From NCBI GenBank assembly GCA_031548025.1, contig JAVBRM010000011.1:111021-175020 (forward strand): 64,000 bases of DNA, given 5' to 3'. The notes under the pieces were generated by a model. The model saw only the letters and a list, made by a program, of their open reading frames with translations, was not told where the DNA came from and did not search any database. The DNA comes from UBA5239 sp031548025 (GTDB taxonomy: Bacteria; Verrucomicrobiota; Lentisphaeria; Victivallales; Victivallaceae). Position numbers and translations under genes: made by a program. Below, in pieces: positions 33,891 to 43,880 of the stretch (the first letter of the stretch is position 1; every line of letters begins with the position of its first letter).

Positions 33891-36467
33891 TTATATCTGA
33901 TATTTAGCTTTTAAATGTGCGATCATCGCACTGAATTCACCGTTGACGGTGACCAATTTCATTTCTTCCATCAGGTGGAAAATCTTGAGCGCCGCCGCCG
34001 CGTCTTCCGGAGTATTGCGGTGGACCAGAATCCGCGACGCGGCATAGCCCGCCTTGATACCCCAGACGGCATCCGGCTTCAAGCCGCGTTTGACAGCCAC
34101 TCCGTAGCGGTAAAGAACCTCATTGAAATATTGCAGCGCCAAAGCTTCGTCTTTCAGGCGCTCCATGCACAAACCGAGCTTGAACAGTGTTTGATTGTAC
34201 ATATCGCCATTTAACTTTTTCTCTTCCAGCAATTTATTAAACACGGTAACGGCCTCGCGAAGGTGCTTGGTATCGCTGGTTTTGCCATACAGGGCGTAAT
34301 AACAATCGCCGACCCGCCCATTGGCGGCGCGGGCCAGTTCAGAATCCGGACGCAACTGGGCGCAACGCGAATAGTACTGAATCGCTTTCCCATAATCGGT
34401 GTTGCGGGAGGCAATGTCGCCGCCCAGGAAAAGCGCTTCGCTCATCCGCGGGTCGGTGGCAAAACGGGCATAAAAATCATCCAGAATGGCAATCGCTTCC
34501 TTGCCCTGCTCCGCCGTCTCCGCCAGAATAGCCCGGTCCAGCAGAACCCGCCCCAGAACCTCCTGGTTACCCTGATAAATTTTGGCCATTTCCTCAAGAA
34601 TGATTATCGCTTCATCGACCTGCTGCTGATTACGCAGATAATCGACCTGCCAGAACAGCGCGCCCGGGGTATAAGGGGACAAAAGGTAATTTTTCTTCAA
34701 AACCCCCACCGTCGCCATGGCATCGCCGATACGGTTCAGATGGAAATTGGCATAGACTGTCCGGTAGAGCGCGGCCGGAGTAAGTTCATGTTTCGGCAAA
34801 CCGGCGGCAAGCCGGCCGTACATCTTCACCGCCGATTCGTAATCGCGATTCTGATAATAAAGGTTTCCGGCTTCGAAATAAGCTTGGGCCGCGTACTGGC
34901 TGTCCGGGAATTTTTCCACAAAAACCTGATAAGCACGGGCCGCCTCGACGTCGCGCCCCATCAATTGCAGGATATAACCGGTAAAATACATCGCTTGGGC
35001 GATGTTGTGATTGTTTTCGATCTGCAACGTGATTTTTTTGGCGGTATCATAGGCGTCCTGGTATTTCTTCATCTCGATCTGGGTCTGCATCATGCCGACC
35101 ATCGCCGCCCCCTGCCATTCACTTTCCACGGCGGCATTCTGGCTGAAAGTACTCAGGGCCTGCTCGTAATTCTTATTTTTCAGCAATGCCATTCCCTGGA
35201 GATAGCTTCCCTCGCGGCGCTGATTGTTATCCAGGCCGTTGTTCTGGATAAATTGATAAAACTCCGCGGCGGAAACATAATCTTCCTGAGCCTCGCAAAC
35301 CGCCGCCGCTTGCCGGGCCGCCGCCAGACGTTGTTTCATCTGGAATTTGGTACCTTTGATGACATCCGCCAGCACTTCCCTGGCATTGTTATATTTTTTC
35401 AGCGAAGCGAACAACCCGGAGACCTTCATTTTAACATCAAACACATCCGGAGCATCGGGATAAAACTCCAGATATTTGGTGGCATTGGTCGCCGCCGCCT
35501 CCAGTTTGCCATCTTCAAAATAGGCGTTGATCAAATTGCGCATGGCAACCCGCCGGTCATCTTTCGACGAAGCCGACCTCAAAGCGTCAAGCAGAAAATC
35601 AATGGCCGGTCCCGGCTGTTTGCGGTCAAGATAACACTGCGCGGCATTCATCTGAGTGATATACAACAACGGATTACCGCCCTGCGGCAAAGACGGGCGC
35701 AGTACCTGATAATTCTTCAGGGCTTCATCAAATTTCTTTTCTTCAAGCTGCTGCAATACTTTCAGGATATCGATATTGAGGTAATTCGAATTGCCCTTGA
35801 ACTTGGCGGTATCGCTGAGCAATTTGGTACTTTCGATGAATTTGCCGTTCATGATCAGACAGAAAATCCGGTTGCAGAAACCGGTAAATTCCCAATCCTG
35901 ACCGCTGCCGGCAGTTTCCAGCACCCGGTAAGTTTCCGCGGCTTCCTCCCACTTGTTCTGCATTCTCTGGGCATAACCCAGACTGGAAAGCAGGTGGAAA
36001 TAAAGCTGTCCGGAAATGATTCTTTTGCCGAGCATCTGCTCCAGGATATCTTCCGCCTCCCGGTATTTATGCTCAAGCAACAGTAAATCGGCTCCAAAAA
36101 CCGTCCGCCGGTCGGAACCGCGGTCCGGTTGCGCCGCCGCATATTCGTCCAGCTCTCGACGGGCGTCGGCCGCTCTGAATGCTCTCAGGTAAGCAGAAAT
36201 CAGCCGTTCGTAGGCCTGTTGAAGTTCTTCGGCATTGGCCGCTGTTTTTTTGGCCCGGCTGAAAAAGTTGATGGCCTGTTCGTAATTTCCTCCCCGATAT
36301 GCTTCGAGGCCCAGCTCGGATAAATTCGCCGCCGCGCCGCGCCTGCCCCCGTTTTCCAGTTCGGCATGGGCGGTCAGACAGAAAAAAGCCAATCCGGCAA
36401 ACAGCCAATATGGCATGATTTGCCGGAAAGATTGCCGGACTGTGAGGGAGTTTAACAAAACATCCAA
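33891..36467 (-). CDS. Large secreted TPR-repeat protein
   Basis: Exported protein of 858 residues with a hydrophobic signal region (MPYWLFAGLAFFCLTAHA at ~18-35) followed by at least fifteen tetratricopeptide units (LGLEAYRGGNYEQAINFFSR; AYQVFVEKFPDSQYAAQAYF; AIQYYSRCAQLRPDSELARA). Resembles outer-membrane-associated TPR proteins that work with Tol/ExbBD machinery (CpoB/YbgF-like), but is far longer. The start at 36467 has AGAGG ahead; M18 is an alternative. First gene of the exbB-exbD-tonB-like operon. Confidence 0.82.
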   Translation of the reverse strand: MDVLLNSLTVRQSFRQIMPYWLFAGLAFFCLTAHAELENGGRRGAAANLSELGLEAYRGGNYEQAINFFSRAKKTAANAEELQQAYERLISAYLRAFRAADARRELDEYAAAQPDRGSDRRTVFGADLLLLEHKYREAEDILEQMLGKRIISGQLYFHLLSSLGYAQRMQNKWEEAAETYRVLETAGSGQDWEFTGFCNRIFCLIMNGKFIESTKLLSDTAKFKGNSNYLNIDILKVLQQLEEKKFDEALKNYQVLRPSLPQGGNPLLYITQMNAAQCYLDRKQPGPAIDFLLDALRSASSKDDRRVAMRNLINAYFEDGKLEAAATNATKYLEFYPDAPDVFDVKMKVSGLFASLKKYNNAREVLADVIKGTKFQMKQRLAAARQAAAVCEAQEDYVSAAEFYQFIQNNGLDNNQRREGSYLQGMALLKNKNYEQALSTFSQNAAVESEWQGAAMVGMMQTQIEMKKYQDAYDTAKKITLQIENNHNIAQAMYFTGYILQLMGRDVEAARAYQVFVEKFPDSQYAAQAYFEAGNLYYQNRDYESAVKMYGRLAAGLPKHELTPAALYRTVYANFHLNRIGDAMATVGVLKKNYLLSPYTPGALFWQVDYLRNQQQVDEAIIILEEMAKIYQGNQEVLGRVLLDRAILAETAEQGKEAIAILDDFYARFATDPRMSEALFLGGDIASRNTDYGKAIQYYSRCAQLRPDSELARAANGRVGDCYYALYGKTSDTKHLREAVTVFNKLLEEKKLNGDMYNQTLFKLGLCMERLKDEALALQYFNEVLYRYGVAVKRGLKPDAVWGIKAGYAASRILVHRNTPEDAAAALKIFHLMEEMKLVTVNGEFSAMIAHLKAKYQI

Positions 36468-36485
36468 CCTCTATTTAACTTATTT

Positions 36486-37580
36486 TTATTCTGTTTCCGG
36501 CGCGGACTCGGTTTCAGATGCGGACGCAGGCTCGCCTTTTCCGGCGTTCTGGCTGATCTTTTCACGAATTCTGGCCAACAGCTTTTCTTCCATTTCCTTG
36601 TTGGTGGCAATCAAGGCCTTGGTCTGTTCGCGTCCCTGACCGAGTTGTTCGCCGTCCAGCGAGAACCATGAACCGCGTTTCTCGAGAATACCCATATCGG
36701 AAGCCACGTCGAGGATCGAGCCCGCACGTGAAATACCTTCGGCATAAATAACGTCGAATTCGGCGTTCCGGAAAGGAGGCGCCATCTTGTTTTTGATCAC
36801 TTTGACGCGGGTACGGTTACCGATAATTTCGCCGGCGGCGTCCTTGATCGCGGTAACTTTGCGGATATCCATCCGAATTGAAGCATAAAATTTCAGCGCG
36901 TTACCGCCGGTGGTGGTTTCGGGGTTGCCGAACATCACCCCGATCTTTTCGCGGATCTGGTTGGTGAAAATGATGCAAGTCCGGCTGCGGCTGGCGGCGC
37001 CGGTCAATTTACGGAGCGCCTGGGACATCAGCCTGGCCTGCAAACCCATATGGGAATCACCCATTGAGCCTTCGATTTCAGCGCGGGGCACCAGAGCCGC
37101 CACCGAGTCGATCACCAGCACGTCGACCGCATTGCTGCGGACGAGGGTGTCCACGATATTCAGGGCGTCTTCGCCACAGTCCGGCTGGGACAACAGCAGG
37201 TTTTCGACATCGACTCCGATCTTCTTCGCATAACCCGGATCGATGGCGTGTTCCGCGTCGACGATGGCGCAAGTACCGCCGGCCTTCTGGGCGTTGGCGA
37301 TAACATGGAGACACAGAGTGGTTTTACCCGAAGATTCGGGTCCGAAAATTTCAACGATACGACCGCGCGGCAAGCCGCCGACCCCGAGGGCGATATCCAG
37401 CGCCAGCGAACCGGTGCTGATTACCGAGACATCGGTATTTCTATTGGTATCTCCAAGACGCATGATCGAGCCTTTGCCGAACTCTTTTTCGATCTGGCTG
37501 ATTGCGATTTGAAGGTTTTTGCCTTTGCTCTCTTTGCTGTCCTGGGCTTTGTCTTGCTTTGTGCTTTTGTCTTCTGCCAT
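36486..37580 (-). CDS. recA: Recombinase RecA
   Basis: Cytoplasmic recombinase of 364 residues. Walker A GPESSGKTTL, ALKFYASIRMDIRK and the C-terminal acidic tail (SASETESAPETE) are all present. The ATG at 37580 has GGAG 7 nt upstream; the TTG at 37592 is inside that ribosome site. It lies 15 bp downstream of gyrB on the same strand and probably shares its transcript, giving a DNA maintenance pair. Confidence 0.97.
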   Translation of the reverse strand: MAEDKSTKQDKAQDSKESKGKNLQIAISQIEKEFGKGSIMRLGDTNRNTDVSVISTGSLALDIALGVGGLPRGRIVEIFGPESSGKTTLCLHVIANAQKAGGTCAIVDAEHAIDPGYAKKIGVDVENLLLSQPDCGEDALNIVDTLVRSNAVDVLVIDSVAALVPRAEIEGSMGDSHMGLQARLMSQALRKLTGAASRSRTCIIFTNQIREKIGVMFGNPETTTGGNALKFYASIRMDIRKVTAIKDAAGEIIGNRTRVKVIKNKMAPPFRNAEFDVIYAEGISRAGSILDVASDMGILEKRGSWFSLDGEQLGQGREQTKALIATNKEMEEKLLARIREKISQNAGKGEPASASETESAPETE

Positions 37581-37595
37581 AGTATTCTCCAAAAA

Positions 37596-40130
37596 TTAAA
37601 TGTCCAAGTCTTTTACCGTAGCCGCATATTTTTCGATATAATCGCGGCGCGGCTCCACGACATCGCCCATCAACAGAGTGAACATCCGTTCAGCCAGGAT
37701 CGCGTCTTCCATGGTCACCCGGATCATTTTTCGTGAGACTGGGTCCATGGTCGTTTCCCAAAGCTGCTCGGCGTTCATTTCACCCAACCCTTTGTAGCGC
37801 TGGATGTACATGCCCTGACGTCCATTTTTCTTGATCGCTTCGAAAAGATCGCTCAACGAATTGAGCTCATAATCGTTTTCCTGCATGGTGATCTTGAAGA
37901 CCCCTTCTGTTCCACGGAAAATATTGTTCTTGTTCAAACCGGTATGGAATGTACGCAGGTCATTGACGATATTTTCGCAATTGGCCGCTTCAAAAATATT
38001 GATCAGGTCGATGGACGGATGCATATGCGCTTCGACATGCATTTCCTCCACTTCCGGCTGGACTTCGACGGGAACGACAGTGCCGTCCGGCAGGGTGTCT
38101 TCCACCACCGGGGCCAGGCGCAAAATCGCGTCGTCGATACAGGCCTTCTGCTCTTCTTCGCTGAAAACATAGGCGCTGGTAATCGTGCCGTCGACCTCGC
38201 GGACATTGACCTTGGCGATCGGGAATTTGCCGTCGCGGCTGGTGGCGAAGTACTCTTCGCGGTCAATACCGCTGCGGCTGAGATTGGTACCGCAATGAAC
38301 GATACGCTTGAACACATCGATCAGCGCCATCACTTCTTCGCGGGTAAACAACCTGCCGGCCATGTCATGGACTTCGATATCTTCACAGCCGAGCCCGATC
38401 AGGTAATTGTCGAGCTGGTCTTCGGTATCGATATACCGCTCGGCTTTGCGGCGGCGCACTTTGAAGAGCGGCGGGTTGGCGATGTAAATATAACCGGCCT
38501 CAATCAGAGGCTTCATTTGACGGTAGAAGAAAGTCAGGAGCAGCGTCCGGATGTGCGAACCGTCAACGTCCGCGTCGGTCATGATAACGATACGATGATA
38601 ACGCGCCTTACTGACATCCACGCCGCCACCGCTATCATTGTCTTCGTTGCGCTGATTGCCGACGCCGCAGCCGATCGCCGCAATCAATGACTGAATTTCC
38701 TTGTTTTCCAAAACCTTGTCAAGACGGGCCTTTTCTACGTTCAACAGCTTACCGCGAATCGGCAGAATCGCCTGGAAGCTGCTGTCGCGTCCCTGCTTGG
38801 CGGAACCGCCTGCGGAGTCCCCTTCGACGATGTAGATTTCGCATTGCTGCGGGTCGCGGGATGAACAGTCGGCCAGCTTGCCCGGCAGAGTGAAGCTATC
38901 GAGGGCGCCTTTGCGCTGAACCAGCTCGCGAGCCTTTTTGGCGGCTTCACGGGCACGGGCGGCGGTCATCGATTTCATGACCACGTCCTTGGCCACGGCC
39001 GGGTTTTCGTGCAGGAATTCACCGAGACCGTCGTTAACCACCGATTCCACGATGCCGCGGACTTCGCTGTTTCCGAGCTTGGTCTTGGTCTGTCCTTCGA
39101 ACTGGGGCTCCGGAATTTTGACGCTGATAACGGCGGTCAAGCCTTCGCGGGTATCCGAGGCGGTAACGCTTTTATCGTTTTTCAGCTCGGTTTTCGCGTA
39201 GTTGTTGATCGTTCGGGTCAAAGCGGCCTGGAACCCGGTCAGGTGCGAGCCGCCTTCAATGGTGTTGATATTGTTGGCATAGCTGTAGATATTTTCGCTG
39301 AAACCGTCATTGTACTGCATGGCAAGCTCGACGTCGATGCCGTCTTTTTCGCGATGGAAATAAATGACTTTCTGCAATACTTGCATGTTGGCATTGAGGT
39401 ACTGGACATACTCGATAATACCGCCGTCAAAATGGAATTTCTCCGAACGCGGACCACTGTCGTCGGTGTCGCGCTCGTCTTTCAGCGAAATGGTAATGCC
39501 ACGGTTGAGGAATGCCAGCTCGCGGAGGCGCTTGATCAGGATGTCCCACTGATAAACCGTGTCCGGGAAAATTTCATGGTCGGGCTTGAAACGAACGGCA
39601 GTACCGGTATGCTCACTGGAGCCTATGACCTTCAACTGCTCGGTGGTGATACCGCGTTCAAAACGGATTTTGTAACGCTGGCTGTCGCGGCATACTTCCA
39701 CTTCCAGCCATTCGCTCAAAGCGTTTACGCAGGAAACGCCGACGCCGTGGAGACCGCCGGATACTTTGTATGAATCTTTATCGAATTTACCGCCGGCGTG
39801 CAACACGGTCAAAGCGACTTCCACCGCCGGTTTCTTTTCTTTGGGGTGAATATCAACCGGAATCCCGCGGCCGTCGTCGACCACCGAAATACTGTTATCC
39901 TGATGGATAATGACCTGGACATTGCTGGCGTAACCGGCAAGAGCTTCGTCAATACTGTTGTCCACTACTTCATAAACCAGGTGATGCAGTCCCCTGGTAC
40001 CGGTATCTCCGATGTACATACTGGGGCGGACCCGTACCGCCTCCAACCCTTCCAGCACAGTAATAGCGTCGGCCTGGTACCCTTTATGGACGGGTTCATT
40101 GTTTAATTGATCTTTTTCCATATCTGACAT
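37596..40130 (-). CDS. gyrB: DNA gyrase subunit B
   Basis: ATPase subunit of gyrase, 844 residues. GHKL ATPase motifs EVVDNSIDEALAG, DDGRGIPVD and GGLHGVGVSCVNAL; the TOPRIM region with YIVEGDSAGGSA and MTDADVDGSHI; C-terminal QRYKGLGEMNAEQLWETTMD. Slightly longer than the usual ~800 residues because of an acidic insertion before the tail (VEVQPEVEEMHVEAHMH). No gyrA is in the window. Confidence 0.97.
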   Translation of the reverse strand: MSDMEKDQLNNEPVHKGYQADAITVLEGLEAVRVRPSMYIGDTGTRGLHHLVYEVVDNSIDEALAGYASNVQVIIHQDNSISVVDDGRGIPVDIHPKEKKPAVEVALTVLHAGGKFDKDSYKVSGGLHGVGVSCVNALSEWLEVEVCRDSQRYKIRFERGITTEQLKVIGSSEHTGTAVRFKPDHEIFPDTVYQWDILIKRLRELAFLNRGITISLKDERDTDDSGPRSEKFHFDGGIIEYVQYLNANMQVLQKVIYFHREKDGIDVELAMQYNDGFSENIYSYANNINTIEGGSHLTGFQAALTRTINNYAKTELKNDKSVTASDTREGLTAVISVKIPEPQFEGQTKTKLGNSEVRGIVESVVNDGLGEFLHENPAVAKDVVMKSMTAARAREAAKKARELVQRKGALDSFTLPGKLADCSSRDPQQCEIYIVEGDSAGGSAKQGRDSSFQAILPIRGKLLNVEKARLDKVLENKEIQSLIAAIGCGVGNQRNEDNDSGGGVDVSKARYHRIVIMTDADVDGSHIRTLLLTFFYRQMKPLIEAGYIYIANPPLFKVRRRKAERYIDTEDQLDNYLIGLGCEDIEVHDMAGRLFTREEVMALIDVFKRIVHCGTNLSRSGIDREEYFATSRDGKFPIAKVNVREVDGTITSAYVFSEEEQKACIDDAILRLAPVVEDTLPDGTVVPVEVQPEVEEMHVEAHMHPSIDLINIFEAANCENIVNDLRTFHTGLNKNNIFRGTEGVFKITMQENDYELNSLSDLFEAIKKNGRQGMYIQRYKGLGEMNAEQLWETTMDPVSRKMIRVTMEDAILAERMFTLLMGDVVEPRRDYIEKYAATVKDLDI

Positions 40131-40186
40131 AGCGACTAAAGACCTCTGTGAATGATTGTTAAACTATCTAATTTTCATTAAGTGGT

Positions 40187-40215
40187 AAGGTACATCCTGA
40201 GCAGGGGTTTTTCAA
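40187..40215 (-). promoter_or_regulatory. Possible promoter of gyrB-recA
   Basis: Minus-strand TTGAAA (40210-40215), 17-bp spacer, TACCTT (40187-40192), about 57 bp ahead of the gyrB ATG. The -10 box is poor. Confidence 0.25.
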
Positions 40216-40246
40216 GCAGAATTACCACAGATGAAACAGTAATTTA

Positions 40247-41506
40247 CTAATCTTTTTTGTGGAGGTGACGGTTGAGAGTGCTCAGCAGGTCGCCGTGGCG
40301 TCCGTCGGGGAAATTGAAGCGCTCGCAAGTGGATTTGATCAACTGCGCGGCGTGGGCGGCGGGGTCGCTGGCCAGGTCGGCGGCGGAACGGTCCAAACTG
40401 ACATTGATCTCGGGGATCCGGCAGACAAAAATATTGTCGTTGGAATCATCCGATTCATGTAAAACCACATTCTCGACATGGGAAATCGACATCCGGATAT
40501 GAATGATCTCCTCGGCATAACCGAGATTGCTGTAAAATTTAGCCAGAAAACCGATGGTTTCGCCCATGAAACGCAAAAGCACCGAATAGGCAATTCCATT
40601 ATGGTTCAACTCATAGTCACGAATGAAATAAAACAGCCCGGATTGAAAAATCTGCCATTGTTTGATGCCCGGTTCCGGAACGGAACGCAGCGAAACATTG
40701 GTGAAATAAGCGTCGCCGATATCCTTCTCGGTGATGAAATCCGAGTCGTAATACGGCTCGAACGCTTCGTCGGCGGCGCGGCGCAATTCCGACAAACTGT
40801 ATTTGCCGCCGACATATACGGAAGGAATGGCACTCAGCTCAATGTTGACGGTGGGAACAGTCAGCGGAGCCCGGCGCCGGTTGAAAAATGTTTTCGCATG
40901 GCCGATTTCCTCGGCAAAGTGATTTTCGGAATTTCCCGCCGGCTGATTGTTCTGCCCTTCATACAGGATGCCGCGAATCATCCGACCGAGCAGTTCCCGT
41001 TGATTGCGCAACGCCCGCTGGATCAGCGCGTGAATTTCGCTGGCCCGATAGGCCGGGCGGCTGGAAGCGTCCGCGGTCCGGATGTAAAATACGCCCTGGA
41101 GCAGTTCATGTTCATAGCCGTAACTGCAGACATGAGGAGTCGCCTGAAAACGCCGGATCACAAAAACCACGTAGCGTTTCCCGTCGATTTCGGGGCGTTC
41201 CAGGGTAAAATCAATTTGAGGATCGGCAAAGCGGTTGATGAAATTGCCCACGCTCGTCGGATCGAACGATTTGGCTTCCTCTTCCGACAGCCCGGTGTAA
41301 TTGGAAGGCTGGCCGGAGGGGTCCTCACCCACCCCGACCACGACAAAACCGCCTTTGGTATTGGCCATGGCCAGGCAATGACGGACAAACTTGGCTTTGC
41401 CCCCGCGCGAAAGAGTATTCCAGTTCTGCGCGGCTTTGTAATCCAACGTATCGGATTCAATGCCGCGGTAGATCAACTCTTTCCAGTCGTATTCATTGCC
41501 GGCCAT
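40247..41506 (-). CDS. AlbA_2 (Schlafen-like) domain protein
   Basis: Cytoplasmic protein of 419 residues. The first ~180 are a Schlafen AlbA_2 domain: ESDTLDYKAAQ (E-x(3)-L-D-Y-K), KAKFVRHCLAMANTKGGFVV and VGVGEDPSG, then FVIRRFQATPHV. The C-terminal half is not recognised. AlbA_2 proteins are putative nucleic-acid-binding or ATPase regulators, some linked to phage defence, but there is no defence context here. An AhpD-like gene lies 7 bp downstream in the reverse orientation order of the strand (41514-41891), that is, transcribed first. Confidence 0.8.
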   Translation of the reverse strand: MAGNEYDWKELIYRGIESDTLDYKAAQNWNTLSRGGKAKFVRHCLAMANTKGGFVVVGVGEDPSGQPSNYTGLSEEEAKSFDPTSVGNFINRFADPQIDFTLERPEIDGKRYVVFVIRRFQATPHVCSYGYEHELLQGVFYIRTADASSRPAYRASEIHALIQRALRNQRELLGRMIRGILYEGQNNQPAGNSENHFAEEIGHAKTFFNRRRAPLTVPTVNIELSAIPSVYVGGKYSLSELRRAADEAFEPYYDSDFITEKDIGDAYFTNVSLRSVPEPGIKQWQIFQSGLFYFIRDYELNHNGIAYSVLLRFMGETIGFLAKFYSNLGYAEEIIHIRMSISHVENVVLHESDDSNDNIFVCRIPEINVSLDRSAADLASDPAAHAAQLIKSTCERFNFPDGRHGDLLSTLNRHLHKKD

Positions 41507-41513
41507 AACGGAA

Positions 41514-41891
41514 TTACTTCGCCTTGATATCGATCTTGAGACCGGTAGCTTTGTTGAAATTATTGAAGAGACTCATCATCGCCGCCACTTCGATGGCCGC
41601 ACTGATTTCCTCGTCGGTAACCCCGGCAGCCAATGCACCGGCGCGATGAGCGCTGACGCAGTATTCGCAACCGTTGACCGCGCTGACGGCAATTGCAATC
41701 AGCTCTTTGGTTTTGGGATCGAGACCGGCGCCGGCGGATTCGGAAATCTGCAGCACGTCACTCAGGAACTTGCCGTTGCGACCCATCGCCTGAAAAACCT
41801 CAGGAACAAATCCGAATTTCTTTTCGATCGCGGTCTGAACGTCGACGGCCTTTTTGTCGCCACTCTTGTTGTACAATTTGATACTTGCCAT
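41514..41891 (-). CDS. Carboxymuconolactone decarboxylase / AhpD-like protein
   Basis: Protein of 125 residues with the AhpD-type redox motif CEYCVSAHR (C-x2-C-x3-H) in a helical fold; IAIAVSAVNGCEYC and EVAAMMSLFNNFN are typical. It probably acts in peroxide or disulfide reduction rather than aromatic degradation. It is followed after 7 bp by the AlbA_2 gene, probably co-transcribed. GGAGGAG lies just upstream of the ATG. Confidence 0.9.
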   Translation of the reverse strand: MASIKLYNKSGDKKAVDVQTAIEKKFGFVPEVFQAMGRNGKFLSDVLQISESAGAGLDPKTKELIAIAVSAVNGCEYCVSAHRAGALAAGVTDEEISAAIEVAAMMSLFNNFNKATGLKIDIKAK

Positions 41892-41951
41892 AAAAACTCC
41901 TCCTGTTGGTTATCATAAAATAACCCTCGTTGAAGTCTTTGTCAAATCAAA

Positions 41952-42818
41952 TTATTCTTGAGCCAACCGGATCAGGTATTGCCCGTATTCGGTTTTGGCC
42001 ATTGCTTTGCCGTGGCGGCTCAGCTCGTCGACCGTCAGCCAGCCGCTTCGATAGGCGATTTCCTCGAGACAGGAGATTTTCATGCCCTGCCGCTTTTCGA
42101 GGGTACGGACGAATTCGGCCGCTTCCAACAGGCTTTCATGGGTACCGGTGTCCAGCCAGGCATAACCCCGGCCGAGCTTTTCCACCGTCAGTTCGCCCAT
42201 TTCCAGATATGCCTGGTTGACGCTGGTGATTTCCAGTTCGCCGCGTGCGGAGGGCTTGACATTTTTGGCGATCTCCACTACCCGGTTGTCATAAAAATAA
42301 AGCCCGGTTACCGCATACGAGGATTTGGGCTTGGCCGGTTTTTCTTCGATTGAAACCGCTTTTCCCTCGGCGTCGAACTCCACCACACCGAATCTCTCCG
42401 GATCGCTGACCAGACAGCCGAAGACGGTGGCTCCGCTGATCCGCGCCGCGGCTTTTTGCAGCATTTCCGCCAAATAGGCGCCATAGAATATATTGTCGCC
42501 GAGCGCCAGGGCCACATTGTCCCGGCCGATAAAATCGTCGCCGATGATAAATGCCTGCGCCAAACCGTCCGGCGAAGGCTGAACCCGGTATGTCAGGTTA
42601 ATACCAAAATCCCTGCCGTCGCCCAGCGAACGAATGAAACATGCCTGGTCTTCGGGCGTGGTAATGATCAGAATATCCCGGATACCGGCCAGCATCAGGA
42701 CCGAAATCGGATAATAAATCATCGGTTTGTCGTAAATCGGCAGCAACTGTTTGGAGATACCTTTGGTAATCGGATGCAGTCTGGTTCCGGCTCCGCCGGC
42801 TAAAACGATACCTTTCAT
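41952..42818 (-). CDS. rfbA: Glucose-1-phosphate thymidylyltransferase
   Basis: RmlA, 288 residues: dTTP + glucose-1-phosphate to dTDP-glucose, the first step of dTDP-L-rhamnose synthesis. GGAGTRLHPITKG signature, KPMIYYPIS, and the product-site region SIEEKPAKPKSSYAVTGLYF are intact. Last gene of rfbCDBA, 1 bp after rfbB. Confidence 0.97.
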   Translation of the reverse strand: MKGIVLAGGAGTRLHPITKGISKQLLPIYDKPMIYYPISVLMLAGIRDILIITTPEDQACFIRSLGDGRDFGINLTYRVQPSPDGLAQAFIIGDDFIGRDNVALALGDNIFYGAYLAEMLQKAAARISGATVFGCLVSDPERFGVVEFDAEGKAVSIEEKPAKPKSSYAVTGLYFYDNRVVEIAKNVKPSARGELEITSVNQAYLEMGELTVEKLGRGYAWLDTGTHESLLEAAEFVRTLEKRQGMKISCLEEIAYRSGWLTVDELSRHGKAMAKTEYGQYLIRLAQE

Positions 42819-42819
42819 A

Positions 42820-43878
42820 TTACACTACCCCCAGTCTTTCTCTCTGATATGATCCGTTCTGAACATTTTTACACCACGTTTCGCTGTGTTCCAAATACCA
42901 TAAAACGGTTTTGCGCAAACCGGTCTCGAAAGTTTCCTGCGGCTTCCAGCCGAGGTCCCGTTCGATTTTTCCGGCGTCGATGGCATAACGCATATCATGC
43001 CCCGGCCGGTCGGTAACAAAGGTTATCAAGCTACTGTATGAAGCCTGGTCGACTCGCGGATAAAGCTCGTCCAGCAATGCGCAAATCGCCTCGACCACCT
43101 CGAGATTGCGTTTTTCATTGTGCCCGCCGATATTATAAGTTTCACCGATCTTGCCCTCGGTCAGAACCTTGAAAAGCGCCCGGGCATGGTCTTCCACATA
43201 AAGCCAGTCGCGAATCTGCGCCCCCTTGCCATATACCGGCAAGGGCTTGCCATCCAGGGCATTGAGAATCATCAACGGAATCAATTTTTCCGGAAAATGA
43301 TACGGCCCGTAATTATTGGAGCAATTGGTTATGAGCACCGGCAACTTAAAAGTACGGCACCAGGCACGAACCAGATGGTCGGAAGCCGCCTTGCTGGCCG
43401 AATACGGCGAGCTCGGAGCATAAGGAGTCTCCTCGGTGAACATCGGATCGCCGGGTCCCAGGTCACCATAGACCTCATCGGTGGAAATATGCTGAAAACG
43501 GAATTTATTCTTCCGTTCCTGAGGCAGTAAATTATAATAGGTCCGAGCCACTTCCAGTAAATTGTAGGTACCTTCGATGTTGGTACGGATAAATTCACCG
43601 GGGCCGTCAATCGAGCGGTCGACATGGGATTCCGCCGCCAGGTGCATAATCGCATCAGGCTGAAACTCGTTGAATATTTTATAGACTTCATGAAAATTGC
43701 AAATGTCGACCTGATAAAAAACAAAATTCGCGGACTCGGAAACGCCGGCCAGCGACTCCAGATTGCCGGCATAGGTCAGCTTGTCGATGACCCCGACCTT
43801 ATGCGAAGTCTCGTTCAGCAACATCCTGGTAACTGCCGATCCGATAAAACCGGCTCCTCCGGTAACGATAATTTTCAC
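42820..43878 (-). CDS. rfbB: dTDP-glucose 4,6-dehydratase
   Basis: RmlB, 352 residues: dehydrates dTDP-glucose to the 4-keto-6-deoxy sugar. Rossmann GGAGFIGSA at the N-terminus, STDEVYGDLG, and the catalytic YSASKAASDHL. The GTG at 43878 is taken as start: it puts the Rossmann motif at the usual distance, lies 2 bp after the rfbD stop and has GGAG 8 nt upstream; the longer frame adds a non-homologous tail. Confidence 0.95.
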   Translation of the reverse strand: MKIIVTGGAGFIGSAVTRMLLNETSHKVGVIDKLTYAGNLESLAGVSESANFVFYQVDICNFHEVYKIFNEFQPDAIMHLAAESHVDRSIDGPGEFIRTNIEGTYNLLEVARTYYNLLPQERKNKFRFQHISTDEVYGDLGPGDPMFTEETPYAPSSPYSASKAASDHLVRAWCRTFKLPVLITNCSNNYGPYHFPEKLIPLMILNALDGKPLPVYGKGAQIRDWLYVEDHARALFKVLTEGKIGETYNIGGHNEKRNLEVVEAICALLDELYPRVDQASYSSLITFVTDRPGHDMRYAIDAGKIERDLGWKPQETFETGLRKTVLWYLEHSETWCKNVQNGSYQRERLGVV

Positions 43879-43880
43879 AA

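Noticed and set aside
34263..36086. 607-codon open frame opposite the large TPR gene
   Set aside because: Antisense to a protein with clear TPR periodicity; no recognisable motif or ribosome site.
36446..36454. AGGGAGTTT near the start of the TPR gene as another copy of the palindromic element
   Set aside because: Only nine bases match and the similarity stops at once (AACAAAAC), so chance is sufficient.
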